This document shows positions 18,790 through 29,814 of a stretch of DNA of 64,000 nucleotides, one piece after another. Numbering within the stretch: position 1 is the first letter of the stretch; every line of letters starts with the position of its first letter. The DNA lies in contig NC_081405.1 in the NCBI RefSeq assembly GCF_030272615.1, positions 573,467,252-573,531,251 on the forward strand, in the 5' to 3' direction. The stretch is from Cryptomeria japonica (Eukaryota > Streptophyta > Pinopsida > Cupressales > Cupressaceae). Position numbers and translations under genes: made by a program. The notes beneath the pieces are model-generated. The model searched no databases. It had not been told where the DNA came from and worked only from the letters and a program-made list of their open reading frames with translations.

Positions 18790-20560
18790 TATTTTGGTAA
18801 AATTTGGTATTTATAGTTATCTCTTTTAGTTTTCAATTGAAAAAAGGTTAATATTGGTCAATTTATTAGTTTTTAGTTTAATTATTTTACTTAGTGTTTC
18901 TATTTGTTATATTTGACATAGATGTTATTCTATGCTTAAACTAGATTTCTATACTTCATTTATTTAATTAAAATGATTCGTTTCAATAATATATCTATGT
19001 TATTTTTATTTTCTTTCAAAAAATTATCAAAAACTATTAAAAATATTAATATATCAAAATTTAATTAATTAAACGAACAATTCATATATTTATAATATTA
19101 TTAATCATATAAAAGATGCACTACATTGACAACTTTTGTTAGTCTAGTAAATTAAAAAAAAATTAACTTATTTTTATGTATTTTATAGACGGTCAAAGTT
19201 ATTCCAATGTATAACCAATATGTATGTACTAATATTGAATCAAATGATAAAATTAAATAGATGGCTACATATTAGAAGGTCAACCATCTCAATCTTTGAA
19301 AAATTTAGATCAAATATCTTTTTTCATCTATCATTTTTTAAAACAGTAAAAAAATTCAATCAACCTTTTAAAGGGATACAAATTATGTGCAGCTATTTAA
19401 AATCAACTAACCTATACAATATTAAAAATCATTGTAAAAAATACATTCCCAATTTGATCATGTACTTTATTAATTATTTAATTTAGTAAAAGATGAATTT
19501 GATTTAGTTTTAGAGTTAGAATTCAATTTGGTTTTCTATTAATGTGACAAATAATAATTTTCTTAAGTGTTAGGATTCAAATTGGTTTAGGGCACTTGAT
19601 GTTAATTTTGATTTAGGGTTAAAAAGTTAAAATATTCAATAATTTGCTAGTTTTCAATTTTATGATTATATATAATGCTAAGCAAGTTTAATAGGTTATA
19701 TTTATCAGATTGATAAAACTAAAAAATTAACTCCATTGTATGTAGTGCTTTTCATATTTGAGAGACATAGATGTTCTTCTATGCTTAGTTTAGTTTTCCA
19801 TGGTGCATGATTCCTTTCAAAAATATATCTATAATATTTTATTTTCTTTCAAAATAATTAAAATGAAAATATTAATATATTGAACTTTAAATTAATGAAA
19901 AAACAAATAATAGATTTTATACTAATATTGAATTTAGAAACATTTAAAATTTAAGAACATAATTTTTTTTATCTATCTAAATTGAAAATTAAAAACTAAT
20001 ATCTTATTTTTCAAATATTTGTGTATACATATAGCTTTGATTTTTTGAATTAGAAACATTATATTATATGTTTTAAATTTAAAAATATTAAAAATTTGTT
20101 TCTAAATTGAAAAAATTAATAATGTCTTTTACTTTCTTATCTAAGCTTTTTGTTTATAATATTATTCTTGAAAATTTCATAACTTTTATTTATTTGTTTA
20201 TAATTATATTTGAGAAACATTTAAAGAGAGATAGCCTAAATATATCTTAAGGAAATATATGTTAATTAAATTTGATAATATTTAACATTTAAAAATATAA
20301 ATAAACCACAACTATTATATTAAAATGAACTTACAATATTCATTTTTTTTATTTCATCAAAGATTAACACTTAGAAGAAATATTTATTATTGCAAAATTG
20401 AAAATACTAAGTAATCTGATCTGAAATATTCTTTTATTAATAAATAATTTCATATCCTCTTCTTAAATAGGAGAAAAAATAAAATAAATTGTAATTTACA
20501 ACCTTTACCAATATGTAATATTCATGCATTAAAAAATAACGATGATTGCAGTTTTTGATT
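18790..20560. other. AT-rich DNA, no gene seen
   Basis: The part up to about 19485 belongs to the duplication. The rest is AT-rich with no coding signal, hairpin or repeat that I could support. The 88-codon frame at 19220-19486 is AT-driven, lies over the duplication edge and has no family resemblance. Confidence 0.5.
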
Positions 20561-20572
20561 AAGTGAAAAATA

Positions 20573-20596
20573 GGTTTTGAATGGACCCTGAAACCC
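20573..20596 (-). other. 3'-terminal hairpin of LINE-C
   Basis: The minus strand reads GGGTTT, a loop with CAGGGTCCATTC, then AAAACC. It is the same design as in LINE-A, B and D, followed by the short tail TATTTTTCACTTAATCAAAAA. Confidence 0.65.
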
Positions 20597-20796
20597 ATTA
20601 CAACATTACATAATAAGATTGAACCTTATAGACCCACATAGATAGAACATAAAAACAAAGATAAAACAGCTAGCAAAAAGCCAGTCAAGGATAAAAACCA
20701 GCAAAAGGATAGCACACAAGCGCACAAGGGACAACAAAGGACCTGCAAAGAAATTGAACTAAGTAAAAAATTTAAGGATCTCCACAACTTCCAGCT

Positions 20797-22510
20797 CTAG
20801 CTATCCATAGAGGTAGCTACACTCTTAATTTCTTTGATCTCCTTATTAGAATGTAGTGCCTTCTTCCTGGTACTTGCACATGTTCTCTTATGTGGGCCAA
20901 CATAAGTATCTTCAGCGCTCATATATTTGTCTTCCATAACTTCAACAATAGGTTTGTCCTGGTTGACCTGCTCCAACTTGGCGACCAGTATCTTTAGGTG
21001 TTCAGCAGAGCCCTTGAGGATTTTATAACTCTGGTCCCTAATTTTCTTGAGGTATGCTCAAAACTGGAAACCCTCCTCTCCAGATCTTTAAAACTAGCCT
21101 CCACAACTTTAAAATTGGAGCCATAAGAATTAGTAATGGATTCAGCATCGCTAACCACTTTTATCAGCTCCCTCAAATTATTAGGGCAACAGTTAAGCTT
21201 ACCAGTGCTCATGGGTTCAATAATTTCAGTCTTGTTGGAGGAAGTACATTGCTTGGCTTTTATGCCCTTGACCTCAGGAAAGACCCATTTCATTAACTCA
21301 AGTAGAAATCCAATGCTCCATCCTTAGCAGTTTGCATCACATTGATAATAGGATCTTTGTCATCATTGTTCAAGTTAGTAAACATAGTCTCTTGTTTAGG
21401 AGTTTCCAAATCAACAAAACAGATTTTGTCATTTATAGAAGAGAAACCCTCACCTATCGCATCCTTAAGCATACTATCAACATGTGAAACAAGGTTGTTA
21501 GAAGCTAAAGGAGGGGACAAAGATTTGGAATTGCCCACATCATCCCCCGGGCTTGTGGCAGAGATAGAGGGCATAATATTTGTCTTCTTCTTTGGATGAG
21601 AGGCAACCCACTCATCCTCATTCTCCATCTCCATACCCTCATTGTCATCATCTTCTTCCTCATACTAGCTCTCCTCTTGATTCTTCTTGCTCCTACTCTT
21701 AGTCACTTTCCCCCAATTCTTCTTGGAAGACCCAACAATAATTTCTTTGCCTTTACCTTTGCCAGTATTCTTAATAGGGGTAGTCATGTTTGTATCCTCT
21801 TCTAATTCTGTCTCAGACCCCCCTTCCTCCACATCATCTGAATCATGAATGTCCTCTTCTGAGGCAGAATGATCAGAAATGGTTTGTTGTATGGAAGTGG
21901 ATTTGACATAATCATACAATAACACCATTAAACCTTAATGGAGAGAAGGGTTACTATTCGGATTATCCCTAGCATCCTTAATACTGATATTCAGAGAACA
22001 TAGAAGATAGAAATGAATGAAAACCTTATCTTTATTATTAAAATGATTCAACAAAACAAAATGATACTCGTAGACCCAAGTAAACCTCCCCTCTAGAGTA
22101 ATGTATTGCATAATTACAAATAAAACCCACCTCCAGACCTTCTTTATCACCTTGGGAGAGTAGTAGGTCTTACTTCCCTTGACCAATTTGGCCTTTGTAG
22201 CCTCCTCTTTTACAAATATCTTGATGTCAGAGTCATTGAGTTTTTCAATCTCTAAAAAAATTCCTACCATCAAGGGGGAGACCAACAATATCAACAATAA
22301 CACCCTCGTCGATATTCATCTTCCTTCCGCAAATAGTAATCCTGTTGTCCTTCCAAAGTTCTTTAAATATTTTGGTAATGGAGGGGTTTGGCCTTGCAAA
22401 CACTCTGTGAAGTGAGTCATATTACCAGCATCCAAAATCTCCCACACCTTAGGCTTTTGATTCCATTCATCGTAGGATAGGGGCTCCATTCTCTTCCTCT
22501 TTCCTCCCAT
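20797..22510 (-). pseudogene. LINE-C ORF3, unknown family protein
   Basis: MGGKRKRMEPLSYDEWNQKP opens the frame at 22510. After a frameshift come KLVKGSKTYYSPKVIKKVWR, WVLFVIMQYITLEGRFTWVY, YHFVLLNHFNNKDKV and GLMVLLYDYVKSTSIQ. This is the best preserved version of the conserved N-terminal domain. An acidic run (ASEEDIHDSDDVEEGGSETE), a basic run (KGKGKEIIVGSSKKNWGK), a coil (about 21200-21060) and the C-terminal VGPHKRTCASTRKKALHSNK with a final helix end at 20797. About 570 codons with several stops and shifts. Function not recognised. Confidence 0.74.
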
Positions 22511-22819
22511 CACACCTCCAACAACACTGTTCAAAACCTCCTCGATATCCAGAAACAACAATAGAGCTAAACCCAAGATTAAGTATGATCTGTTAAATTT
22601 AGGAACCCCAAGGCTAAAAGCAACAAGAAAAACCCAGAAAGCATGCAGGGTCATTTCAGAATTAATCTCTGATCTGTCAATAGAATGACACCCTTCACAA
22701 ATAATAATAACTTTATTCATTGGAGAGTACATTATAATCATCAATAAGAAGTCCCACTTTCCCATAAATCCAATCATAATTAAGGATGGCACATGCTTCA
22801 TGGGGAAGATCTAGTGCAC

Positions 22820-24795
22820 CATGCCAACGAATTGGTTGATCAGATCGCACTACCACATTACCAATCTAGTCCACCATACCGTTAGCTTCTCTGTAGCCAT
22901 GAGATATAAAGAATTGCTCAAAGTAGTTAATTATATCTTTGGCTAAAGTTAAGATATTGTTGATTTTCCAATAAAGGGGGTTAAGACCCTAAGGCATTTA
23001 TTATATTATTAGAGTCCCCTTCAATCCATACTTTTTAATGTCCTATCTTTTTAGCTAGAAGAAGGGATTGAAGAGCAACTATAGGCTCGGCTAAGTGACT
23101 AGTCTAACATCTCAAAGGTAGTGCCACCACCATAATACATTGGCCAAATTCATTTCTTATCACTTCCCCATGCCCAACCAACCCAAGGTTACCCTTGGAT
23201 GCCCAATCAAAGTTGATTTTAACCCATTCATTCAACATAAAGTTTCACTTACAATTTTCTCTATTATCTTTCTTGTGGACCAAAGCTGAAGTAGTTGAGA
23301 TTTTCTAGGTTTTGAAAATGGATTTATCACCTTCATTGCCAGGAGGATGAATATTTCCATCACCATTCAAATTCTCCATAATAGTTCTCCTGATTTTAGC
23401 GAAAACCACTTCTGAGGGAGACATGGTCTCTAAAAATTCTATTGTTCCTCTCTATCCAGATTCACCATAAAACATAGGTTAAAAAAAGGTCCCACAACGT
23501 CTTGATGGATTTTTTGGAAGAATAACACGTCCTTTCTCTGAAGCAATCTTCAATAGAAGAGGGGAAAACCCAACTCAAATTCCACATCTACAAGATTTGG
23601 GACCAAATTTGGGAGGAATAGGCACAATGGATTTAAATGTAGTTAACTAATTCTTCTTCACTCAAGCTGAGATAACACCTATTAAGATAGTAAAATCCCC
23701 TTTGGTATAAATTGTCAGTGGTAAGAATATTATTTTGCAGAAGAATCCAAAAAAGATATTTACTTTAGGGATAAGACCCTAGATCCAAGCTTTAGACTAG
23801 CAAGAGGGGGGCTCCTAGGAACGAGACAACATAAGGACAATAGAAGCCATCAAAAAATTATGTGAAGGGGCATTGGCCTAGATAATTCTATCTTCAAAGT
23901 CCAATATAAGCACAATAGAGTAGAGAATCTTCATCAAAGGATTAAGTCAAAGATCGATGTTATTCAAATTTATCCATTGATTGGAATGTCGATAATGAGC
24001 AACCATAATACCAAACCTCTCTTTACAGATTTTCATGAAAGGAGAGAAAACATCATGGACACTAAGACGAGTATCCATTATCCAAATATCATTCCAGAAT
24101 TTTATGTTTCTGCCATTTCCAATAGATCAGGCCTTTCCTATACTCGCAGTCTGCTTAGCTTGAACTATGCTATTCCAAATCATAGAACCTATGGGAGTTA
24201 CAAAGGAAGATAGAAACTAAACAAAAGATGACTCCAAGTGCAAATATTTGTTCGTCTAGATTGAGTTTCACTAACCATTCTCACCTTACATCCTCTAGAC
24301 TTGTTTAGCGAGGAGAGCTTTATTGAGAGTTTTTATGCTTCTAAGACTAAGGCCTCCCATACATTTTAGCCTACAAACATTTTCCTAAGCAATGAGAGAA
24401 ACTCATTTTCTCTCCTCCACACCTGACCATAAGAAATATTTTTGAATTTTTTCAATAGCTTTAGCAAATTTAGCTAGAATTATAAATAGACTTAAAGCAT
24501 AAGCCAACATATTTTGAAGGGAGAACTTCAAAAGTTGAACTTTCTCAGCTTATCTTAAAAGAGCGCCTTTCTACCTAGTGAGCATCTTGTGGAATCTATC
24601 CACCAAGTTATTCCAAAATGAATCAGGAGGTTTACTACATATGGAGAGGCCCAAATAAATTGAAGGAAGCAGGATGACCATGAAACCGAAAAAATTTTCT
24701 ATACAAATTTGTCTGTCTTCAGGGGTGTTGATAAAGAATAGAGAGCTCTTAGCCCAATTAATAAGTTGGCGTAAGGCTTGACTATAGCTATTCAA
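22820..24795 (-). pseudogene. LINE-C ORF2, 3' part: end of RT, zf-RVT region, RNase H
   Basis: The minus strand enters at QLINWAKSSLFFINTPEDRQ (just after the RT palm) and continues to 'IYLGLSICSKPPDSFWNNLV', the thumb, 'NIFFWILLQNNILTTDNLYQ' (zf-RVT region, about 23745) and RNase H 'GWVKINFDWASKGNLGLVGH' (about 23225) with 'WIEGDSNNIINALG'. The RNase H acidic residues are kept. The left edge at 24795 is where the Gypsy element joins. Confidence 0.8.
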
Positions 24796-24796
24796 G

Positions 24797-24903
24797 GTTC
24801 ACCATGTAAGCTTCTTATGTTTTGTTGTTGCTTTTGTTGTGTTGCTCTTGCTACATAAGCTGGTTGATTATCTTTGAGGGCTTTACCAATTATGGTTGCG
24901 TTA
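24797..24903 (+). repeat. Gypsy 5' LTR, terminal remnant
   Basis: It shares with 34668-34775 the order TTATGTTxTxTTxTTGCTTTT, then TACATAAGCTGGTTGAT, then TCTTTGAGGG, and ends at GCGTTA next to the primer-binding site. Confidence 0.72.
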
Positions 24904-24905
24904 AG

Positions 24906-24917
24906 TGGCATCAAAGC
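24906..24917 (+). other. Gypsy primer-binding site
   Basis: TGGCATCAAAGC, two changes from the TGGTATCAGAGC that pairs with the 3' end of plant initiator-Met tRNA, and placed directly after the LTR end. Confidence 0.65.
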
Positions 24918-25093
24918 TAATTATGGACTAGCTGGTGGAAGAATTGTTTGTAAACATGGAGGCATTCCATTGGGTGGATAGATCACCAATTGGAGGTAGG
25001 CTATGTGTGTGTGCAATAGATTGCCAAGGGGAGGAAATTGAAAGTGGTAGTTAGATCACTGAGTTGAGGTAGTTCAACAGAGTGGAAGAGGAG

Positions 25094-25990
25094 ATGTCAC
25101 ATAGAAGGACAAACCCTCAGAGGGTAGAGAAGATGATGGAAGAATTCAAGAATAAAGTGGAACGAAATCTAAAATGCTTTGGCTGGATTGCGGAGAAACC
25201 CTGATTCTATAGATGAATATGGGGAAGCCAGTGAAGAGATTGAGGAAGCTAAAAGACCGGAAGAAGAAAGAGAGGAAATATTCCCTAGAGTAGTGGTGCA
25301 AGTGAGTAAAGTTCATAAAGTTGAAGGTTCCAACTTTTTTGGAATGCTGAACCCGAAGGATCTGATCGATTGGATCAAATAGTTGGAGGATTACTTCGAG
25401 TTTGAGGATGTCAAGGACCCGCAGAGAGTCTGGTTGGCATAGACTAAGTTGAAAGGGAATGCCACCTTGTGGTAGAAAGAACTATAGAAAGTCAGAGTGG
25501 AGAATGGTTAATTAAAGATCACCTGGTGGAGATAGATGGTTGCAAGATTGAAGGCTAGGTTCATACTGGGAAACTATGAACTGGAATTGTTCAAGAAGTT
25601 GTAGAACCTGAAACAGACTTACTTTTAACATTCAATATGAGATGAGTATGTTGAAGGTTTCCATAGTTGAAAAATCTTACCAGTATGCTTTGAAGGCTTA
25701 GGAGAAGATAAGGAGAAGACAACTGAATACAGCGAAGGAGAAATTCAAAGGACATATAAGTGATAGTATGAAGAAACTGGTTGAGGAAGATGAATCAAAA
25801 CCTAAGTGGAGTAAACAATTAGAGAAAAAAATACATAGGGGAGCCACTAGTAGTACCAGAAGCAATTTTATTGGCATATGGTACAAGTGTGAAGAAACTG
25901 GACATAGATTCTATTAATGTAGTTAGGTTATGGCAAGAAGTTGTGTAGCAAATGAGAAACCAGAAGGTGAAGGTATTGAATTTGACTATG
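25094..25990 (+). pseudogene. Gypsy gag (retrotrans_gag domain)
   Basis: An acidic leader is followed at about 25330 by 'GSNFFGMLNPKDLIDWIK', then 'LEDYFEFEDVKDPQRVWLA', 'TKLKGNATLW' and 'MVARLKARFILGNYELELFK', the core of Gypsy gag. A degenerate zinc knuckle is seen near 25880 (WYKCEETGHRFY). Between 25380 and 25680 the gag frame has ten stops, most of them TAG, several where Trp or Gln is expected. Gag forms the particle around element RNA. Confidence 0.75.
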
Positions 25991-26013
25991 CACCATAGCA
26001 AGGAGAATCCCTT

Positions 26014-26400
26014 ATGTTCAGAAGAAAGGAAACTAGATCTACTCAAAGGAAGAGTCTTTTACGGACTGTGTGTAAATTAGGTGGTAAATATTGCAAGGTT
26101 ATTGTAGATAGTGAAAGTAATGATAATTTGGTATCTGAGGAGGTGGTTGTAAAGCTTGGATTGAAGAGGCTTGAGAATCCTTTTCCTTATGAGGTGAGTT
26201 GGTTACAAGATGATCAAAATATAGAGATAAAGGAATAGTATTTGGTGAATTTTAATATCGGGCCTTTCATAGATAAAGTTTTGTGTGATGTTGTATCTAT
26301 GAGTGCTTGTCATGTCTAATTGGGAAAACCTTGGAAGTATGATAGAGGAGCTATTTATAACTATAGAAGAAACCTAGTTCACATTGATTTCTTTGAAGGA
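26014..26400 (+). pseudogene. Gypsy aspartic protease
   Basis: 'CKLGGKYCKVIVDSESNDNL' and 'VKLGLKRLENPFPYEVSWLQ', then (after TAG) 'YLVNFNIGPFIDKVLCDVV' and 'LGKPWKYDRGAIYN', are the retroviral-type protease fold of plant Gypsy elements. The active-site D-S-G reads D-S-E at 26107-26115, so the Gly of the catalytic turn is lost. Confidence 0.75.
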
Positions 26401-26461
26401 GAAAGAGAAGGAGGTGAAGGATTCGAGTCCTGAGAAAAGTTGCATTACAGAGAAACCAATG

Positions 26462-26601
26462 GTAGAGGTTATACCAGAAGGTTTACAGAAAGATCTGATA
26501 GAACTAGTTATAGAGGTTACACCATAGGGTTTGAAGAAAGATCTAAGAGAACCAGTGGTAGAGGTAATATTGGAGGGTGACATGAGTTTGCAGAAGGATC
26601 T
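26462..26601 (+). repeat. 48-bp coding tandem repeat in the Gypsy linker
   Basis: Three units start at 26462, 26510 and 26558, the last incomplete, each built as GTAGAGGTxATxCCxGAxGG, then AAAGATCTxAxAGAACxAGT. The period is a multiple of three and gives a repeated Val/Glu-Val-x-Pro-x-Gly-Leu-x-Lys-Asp-Leu peptide. The following 26602-26925 shows only degenerate Glu/Lys-rich coding. Confidence 0.75.
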
Positions 26602-26927
26602 GATAGTTGATCCTAATTGACAGATGGAACTAGTTGACAAGGAGCTTATGATGACAAACCGAATGAAGTCTTGTTGTAGAAACAAATCAGAGTTGTAGAA
26701 GAAAGAATGCAGTAAATAGAGAAAATGTGAAGATCTGAAGCACTTGAAGAGAAACAAAGAGATTCAGAGGTTAGAGAAGCCAATTGAGGCACTAAAGGAG
26801 CTAAAGAAGAGGTTGGCAAAGAAAGAAGATGTTTGGATCAGAAATGGGCATGGGGTCTTTATTTTGAATCCTTTAAGATGTTCATGAGTTTCCTCTCATG
26901 AAAATATTTTTCTACCTGGGTTGTCTG

Positions 26928-27446
26928 ATGTAGGAGCATCCCCAATCAATGAGAAATCTTGCATCAACCAAAAATATTTCCTTTCAGTTTTGTTCTTGTT
27001 AAGTTCTTTCTGCAGTTTTATGTGATCTTACCTGTTGGTACTAATAGTTACTTGTTCTTTGTGGAAGATCTTATTTTTGGTTTCTATGCTAGTTCATGTG
27101 CTTAATTCTAGATTTCCCATTCATTTGGGTTCTTTTGCGGTCATTTATCACTTCCATTTGACTATTTCTGGGTTCCAAGATAGTTCTTGTGCTTACCGGT
27201 TGATTTTCCTTCAATATCGACATAGGTCTTGGCATGTGGATCTATTTCGAGTCTTTTCCGATGTTCTTTGGCATGTGGTCAACCTTCCTGCTGAATCGAA
27301 CCTCTTGGTTGTTATTTTCTAGAAAGATTTATTTAATTCTTAGGGCTGACTAATTACATGTTTCATTTTCCTGCATTGGTAAACGTAATCTTATGAGGCC
27401 GACCCAAATATGTTCCAGTGTGTATAAATATGATGTTATGTAATCA
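26928..27446 (+). repeat. Gypsy 3' LTR, first part
   Basis: It begins near TGATGTAGGAGCATCCCC and carries a TATA-like TGTATAAATATG near its end (about 27421). The LTR is cut at TAATCA by the Copia element and continues at 34475. The exact start is uncertain because only the end of the 5' LTR survives for comparison. Confidence 0.55.
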
Positions 27447-28893
27447 TTGTTGGTATAATAGATGGTGTTGCCACCACCGGTTCATCAAATTAGTATGGTC
27501 ATAGATGAATAACACTTACCGGTGAATAAGGCCAAGCTCTTAGGCAAGTAAACCTCAATTGTTTACTCATGACTACAAACAATATGGAGGATTCGGTGCT
27601 TCCCAAATATGCATTATTGACATGCCGAAGCAATATTAGTGATAGAAGACTAATCGATTGAACAATAATCAGAGCAGCTGACCGGTCAGTCAAGCATCTG
27701 ATAGATGTTGAGATTAGTTTCTTAAACTGACAATTGAAATGATGACGTGGTCACAAGAGGTGACTCAGATTGTAGTTTATTAGTCTTATGCATGACTAAA
27801 ATACTTTGGACTGATAGGTGATTAGTCTAATTGATGATCTGTGACTAGTGGAAAAAGGTGAAGAGTTACACTAGTGATATAAGTTGAAGGATGATATCCA
27901 TTGAGAATCTCCGAGCAGTGACCAATAAACTAGATGTGATGACCAAAGGTAAGTCAGTCATGGCGAGATATCATAAAAAAAATAGATAGTGAAGACTATA
28001 GTAGTTAACAACTAGTTAAGGTGAGATTTGTGCATATTTTTTGGTTCACATTCAAAACACAAAAATTGACCCAGAGGTTGCTAAAATTATGAGTTACAGA
28101 GGCAGTTAAGGATGAGTCACTGATGAGATTGATGGAGACCCTATAGAGAGAGTGTAGGAAGATTTGGAAAATTTTGAAACTTTCCAAATCTACTGAGTTT
28201 TGTATAAAGTTATTTTGGTGAAAACCAAAAAGATTGATCATTAAAATTGCATAGTGCAATTCTTAGGAGAATCAATCCAGCAAGGTGAGAAGAGGGAAGA
28301 ACTATTAAGTGAATAGGAGAGTGCTAAAGAGAGTGTGCAGAGCTCAGATAGTGTGAAGAGAAAAGAAAGAGTGCACAACACTAGTAGAGTGCAAAGCAAG
28401 TGTGATGCAGAACATCGGTAGAGTGCAGAGCAAGTGTAACTAATGGACAAACCAAAGAGCTTCATTTGAATCTGATTAAGCTAAGAGTAGTTATTACATC
28501 ATATCATTCTCTCTATCATTTTCTAATAACTAAAATAGTATAATCCCTTAAGCGAGTGGACTTAACAGGTCCCTTTGTAAAATCCCTTAACTGGGTGACA
28601 CCTAACAATGTCTTTGTAATCTCCTATCAGGGATGGATGGCTCCTCACCGGGTGTACTCTAGAAGAGTGCACATTTTGTAATTTTCTACTCACACCGTGG
28701 TTTTCTCCCATTTGGGTTTCCATGTGATAAATCTTGGTAGTCATGAGTGTTTCATTCTTTGTGTGCATGTTTCGTATTAATGCCACTTACTGATAAGTGT
28801 TAAGTTTGAATACATTTTTTGATCAAGGTTAACTCTATAAAAATTGGTATAGTGTTGATTCACCCCTCCCCTCTTAGCACTAGTTGGGATCAA
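27447..28893 (+). repeat. Copia 5' LTR
   Basis: It matches 32955-34468 throughout, for example 'GGCAAGTAAACCT', 'ATATGGAGGATT.GGTGCTTCC' and the end 'CACTAGTTGGGATCAA'. Near its 3' end are repeats of the word CCCTTAACxGGGTG. It has one fewer of these than the 3' LTR. Short frames inside it are not genes. Confidence 0.92.
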
Positions 28894-28897
28894 TAAT

Positions 28898-28909
28898 TGG
28901 TATCAGAGC
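28898..28909 (+). other. Copia primer-binding site
   Basis: TGGTATCAGAGC, the exact word complementary to the 3' end of plant initiator-Met tRNA, four bases after the 5' LTR. Confidence 0.93.
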
Positions 28910-28958
28910 TCTGAACTTTATATTCAGAACAGATTAGTAGCTGAACGAAAGATTGAAG

Positions 28959-29812
28959 ATGATGCAAAAGGAGGATTATATATTATAGTGTGTTAGAATG
29001 AGGCTCTACCTAAGAACCTTAGGAGATTAATACTGGAATCATGTAATCATAGAGTAAAATGAACCAAAGGGGTTCTCACTATAGATCGGATCAAAGAGAA
29101 GTAAGATAACATTGCAACTATGGATGTGATTACTAGTATTCTATCTGATAATGAGTATGTTGAGGTTCAAGATCTGAAAATAGCCTATGAGATGTGGAAT
29201 AAGATAAAGAGTGTTTATGGAGGAGGTCCTCATTTACAAAAGGCTAAGGTGAGTAGTCTAAGAGACAAATTTGATGAGATGAGGATGCAAGAAGGAGAAA
29301 ATATAGAACAATGCAAAAAAAGAATAAACAATGTGGTAAATTCCATCAAAAGTGTTGGAGGAAAGCATGAATAAGATGATGTGGTCGGTAAAATATTGAA
29401 AAAAATATGTAATAGGGGTTACACTTGACTCCCTGATTGATAAGTTGATTGCCTTTGAATTGAGCAACTATGATAATAGTATGTCTAAGATTGATGCTAC
29501 CTTCAAATCTTCCATGACACTTGCACCAACAGTAAGAAGAAAAGAAATTAGATTTAGTTCTACTGCAAGAACCGTTCATTCTCATGAACATGACAACTTG
29601 TTATCTGAAGAACAAGAACAAGATGAGCTTGAAGCCCTAATAGCAAGAAGCTTGCCAAGAGGAAACGGGAAGTACAAAGGTAAAATACCCCTGAAATGTT
29701 TCTCATGCAATACCAGATGTCCTAACAATGATAGGAAGGATAACTTTAGAAGATACAAAGAGAAGAGCAAAGAATACTATCTTGTAGAAGCAGGAGTTAT
29801 CGATAAAGAATA
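28959..29812 (+). pseudogene. Copia gag
   Basis: 'SILSDNEYVEVQDLKIAYEM' and 'WNKIKSVYGGGPHLQKAKV' followed by 'SLRDKFDEMRMQEGENIEQ' are the UBN2-type gag of plant Copia elements. A TAA and a frameshift near 29370-29440 break it. The zinc knuckle near 29695 (CFSCNTRCPNNDRK) keeps the first two Cys but has lost the middle with the His. Gag packages element RNA. Confidence 0.85.
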
Positions 29813-29814
29813 AG

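Larger units (their letters stand above)
13780..19485. repeat. Segmental duplication, copy 1 (partner 58459-64000)
   Basis: From TCTTGTGCATCAATATTTTT at 13780 the sequence matches the region beginning at 58459 base for base with scattered substitutions and small indels. The match still holds where copy 2 leaves the window (about 19437 here). Both copies are in the same orientation and hold, in order, a small ORF, a hairpin, the RING-H2 gene, a 52-codon ORF, a broken small ORF, a foldback element and a telomere-like array. The left boundary is sharp: a TA microsatellite precedes it here and a poly(A) run precedes it in copy 2. The right boundary cannot be seen. Confidence 0.93.

Noticed and set aside
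20541-20550. GATGATTGCA here and at 43027-43036 as the LINE-C target-site duplication
   Set aside because: The right copy lies inside ORF1 coding sequence, which continues upstream to an ATG at 43161, so it cannot mark the 5' end.
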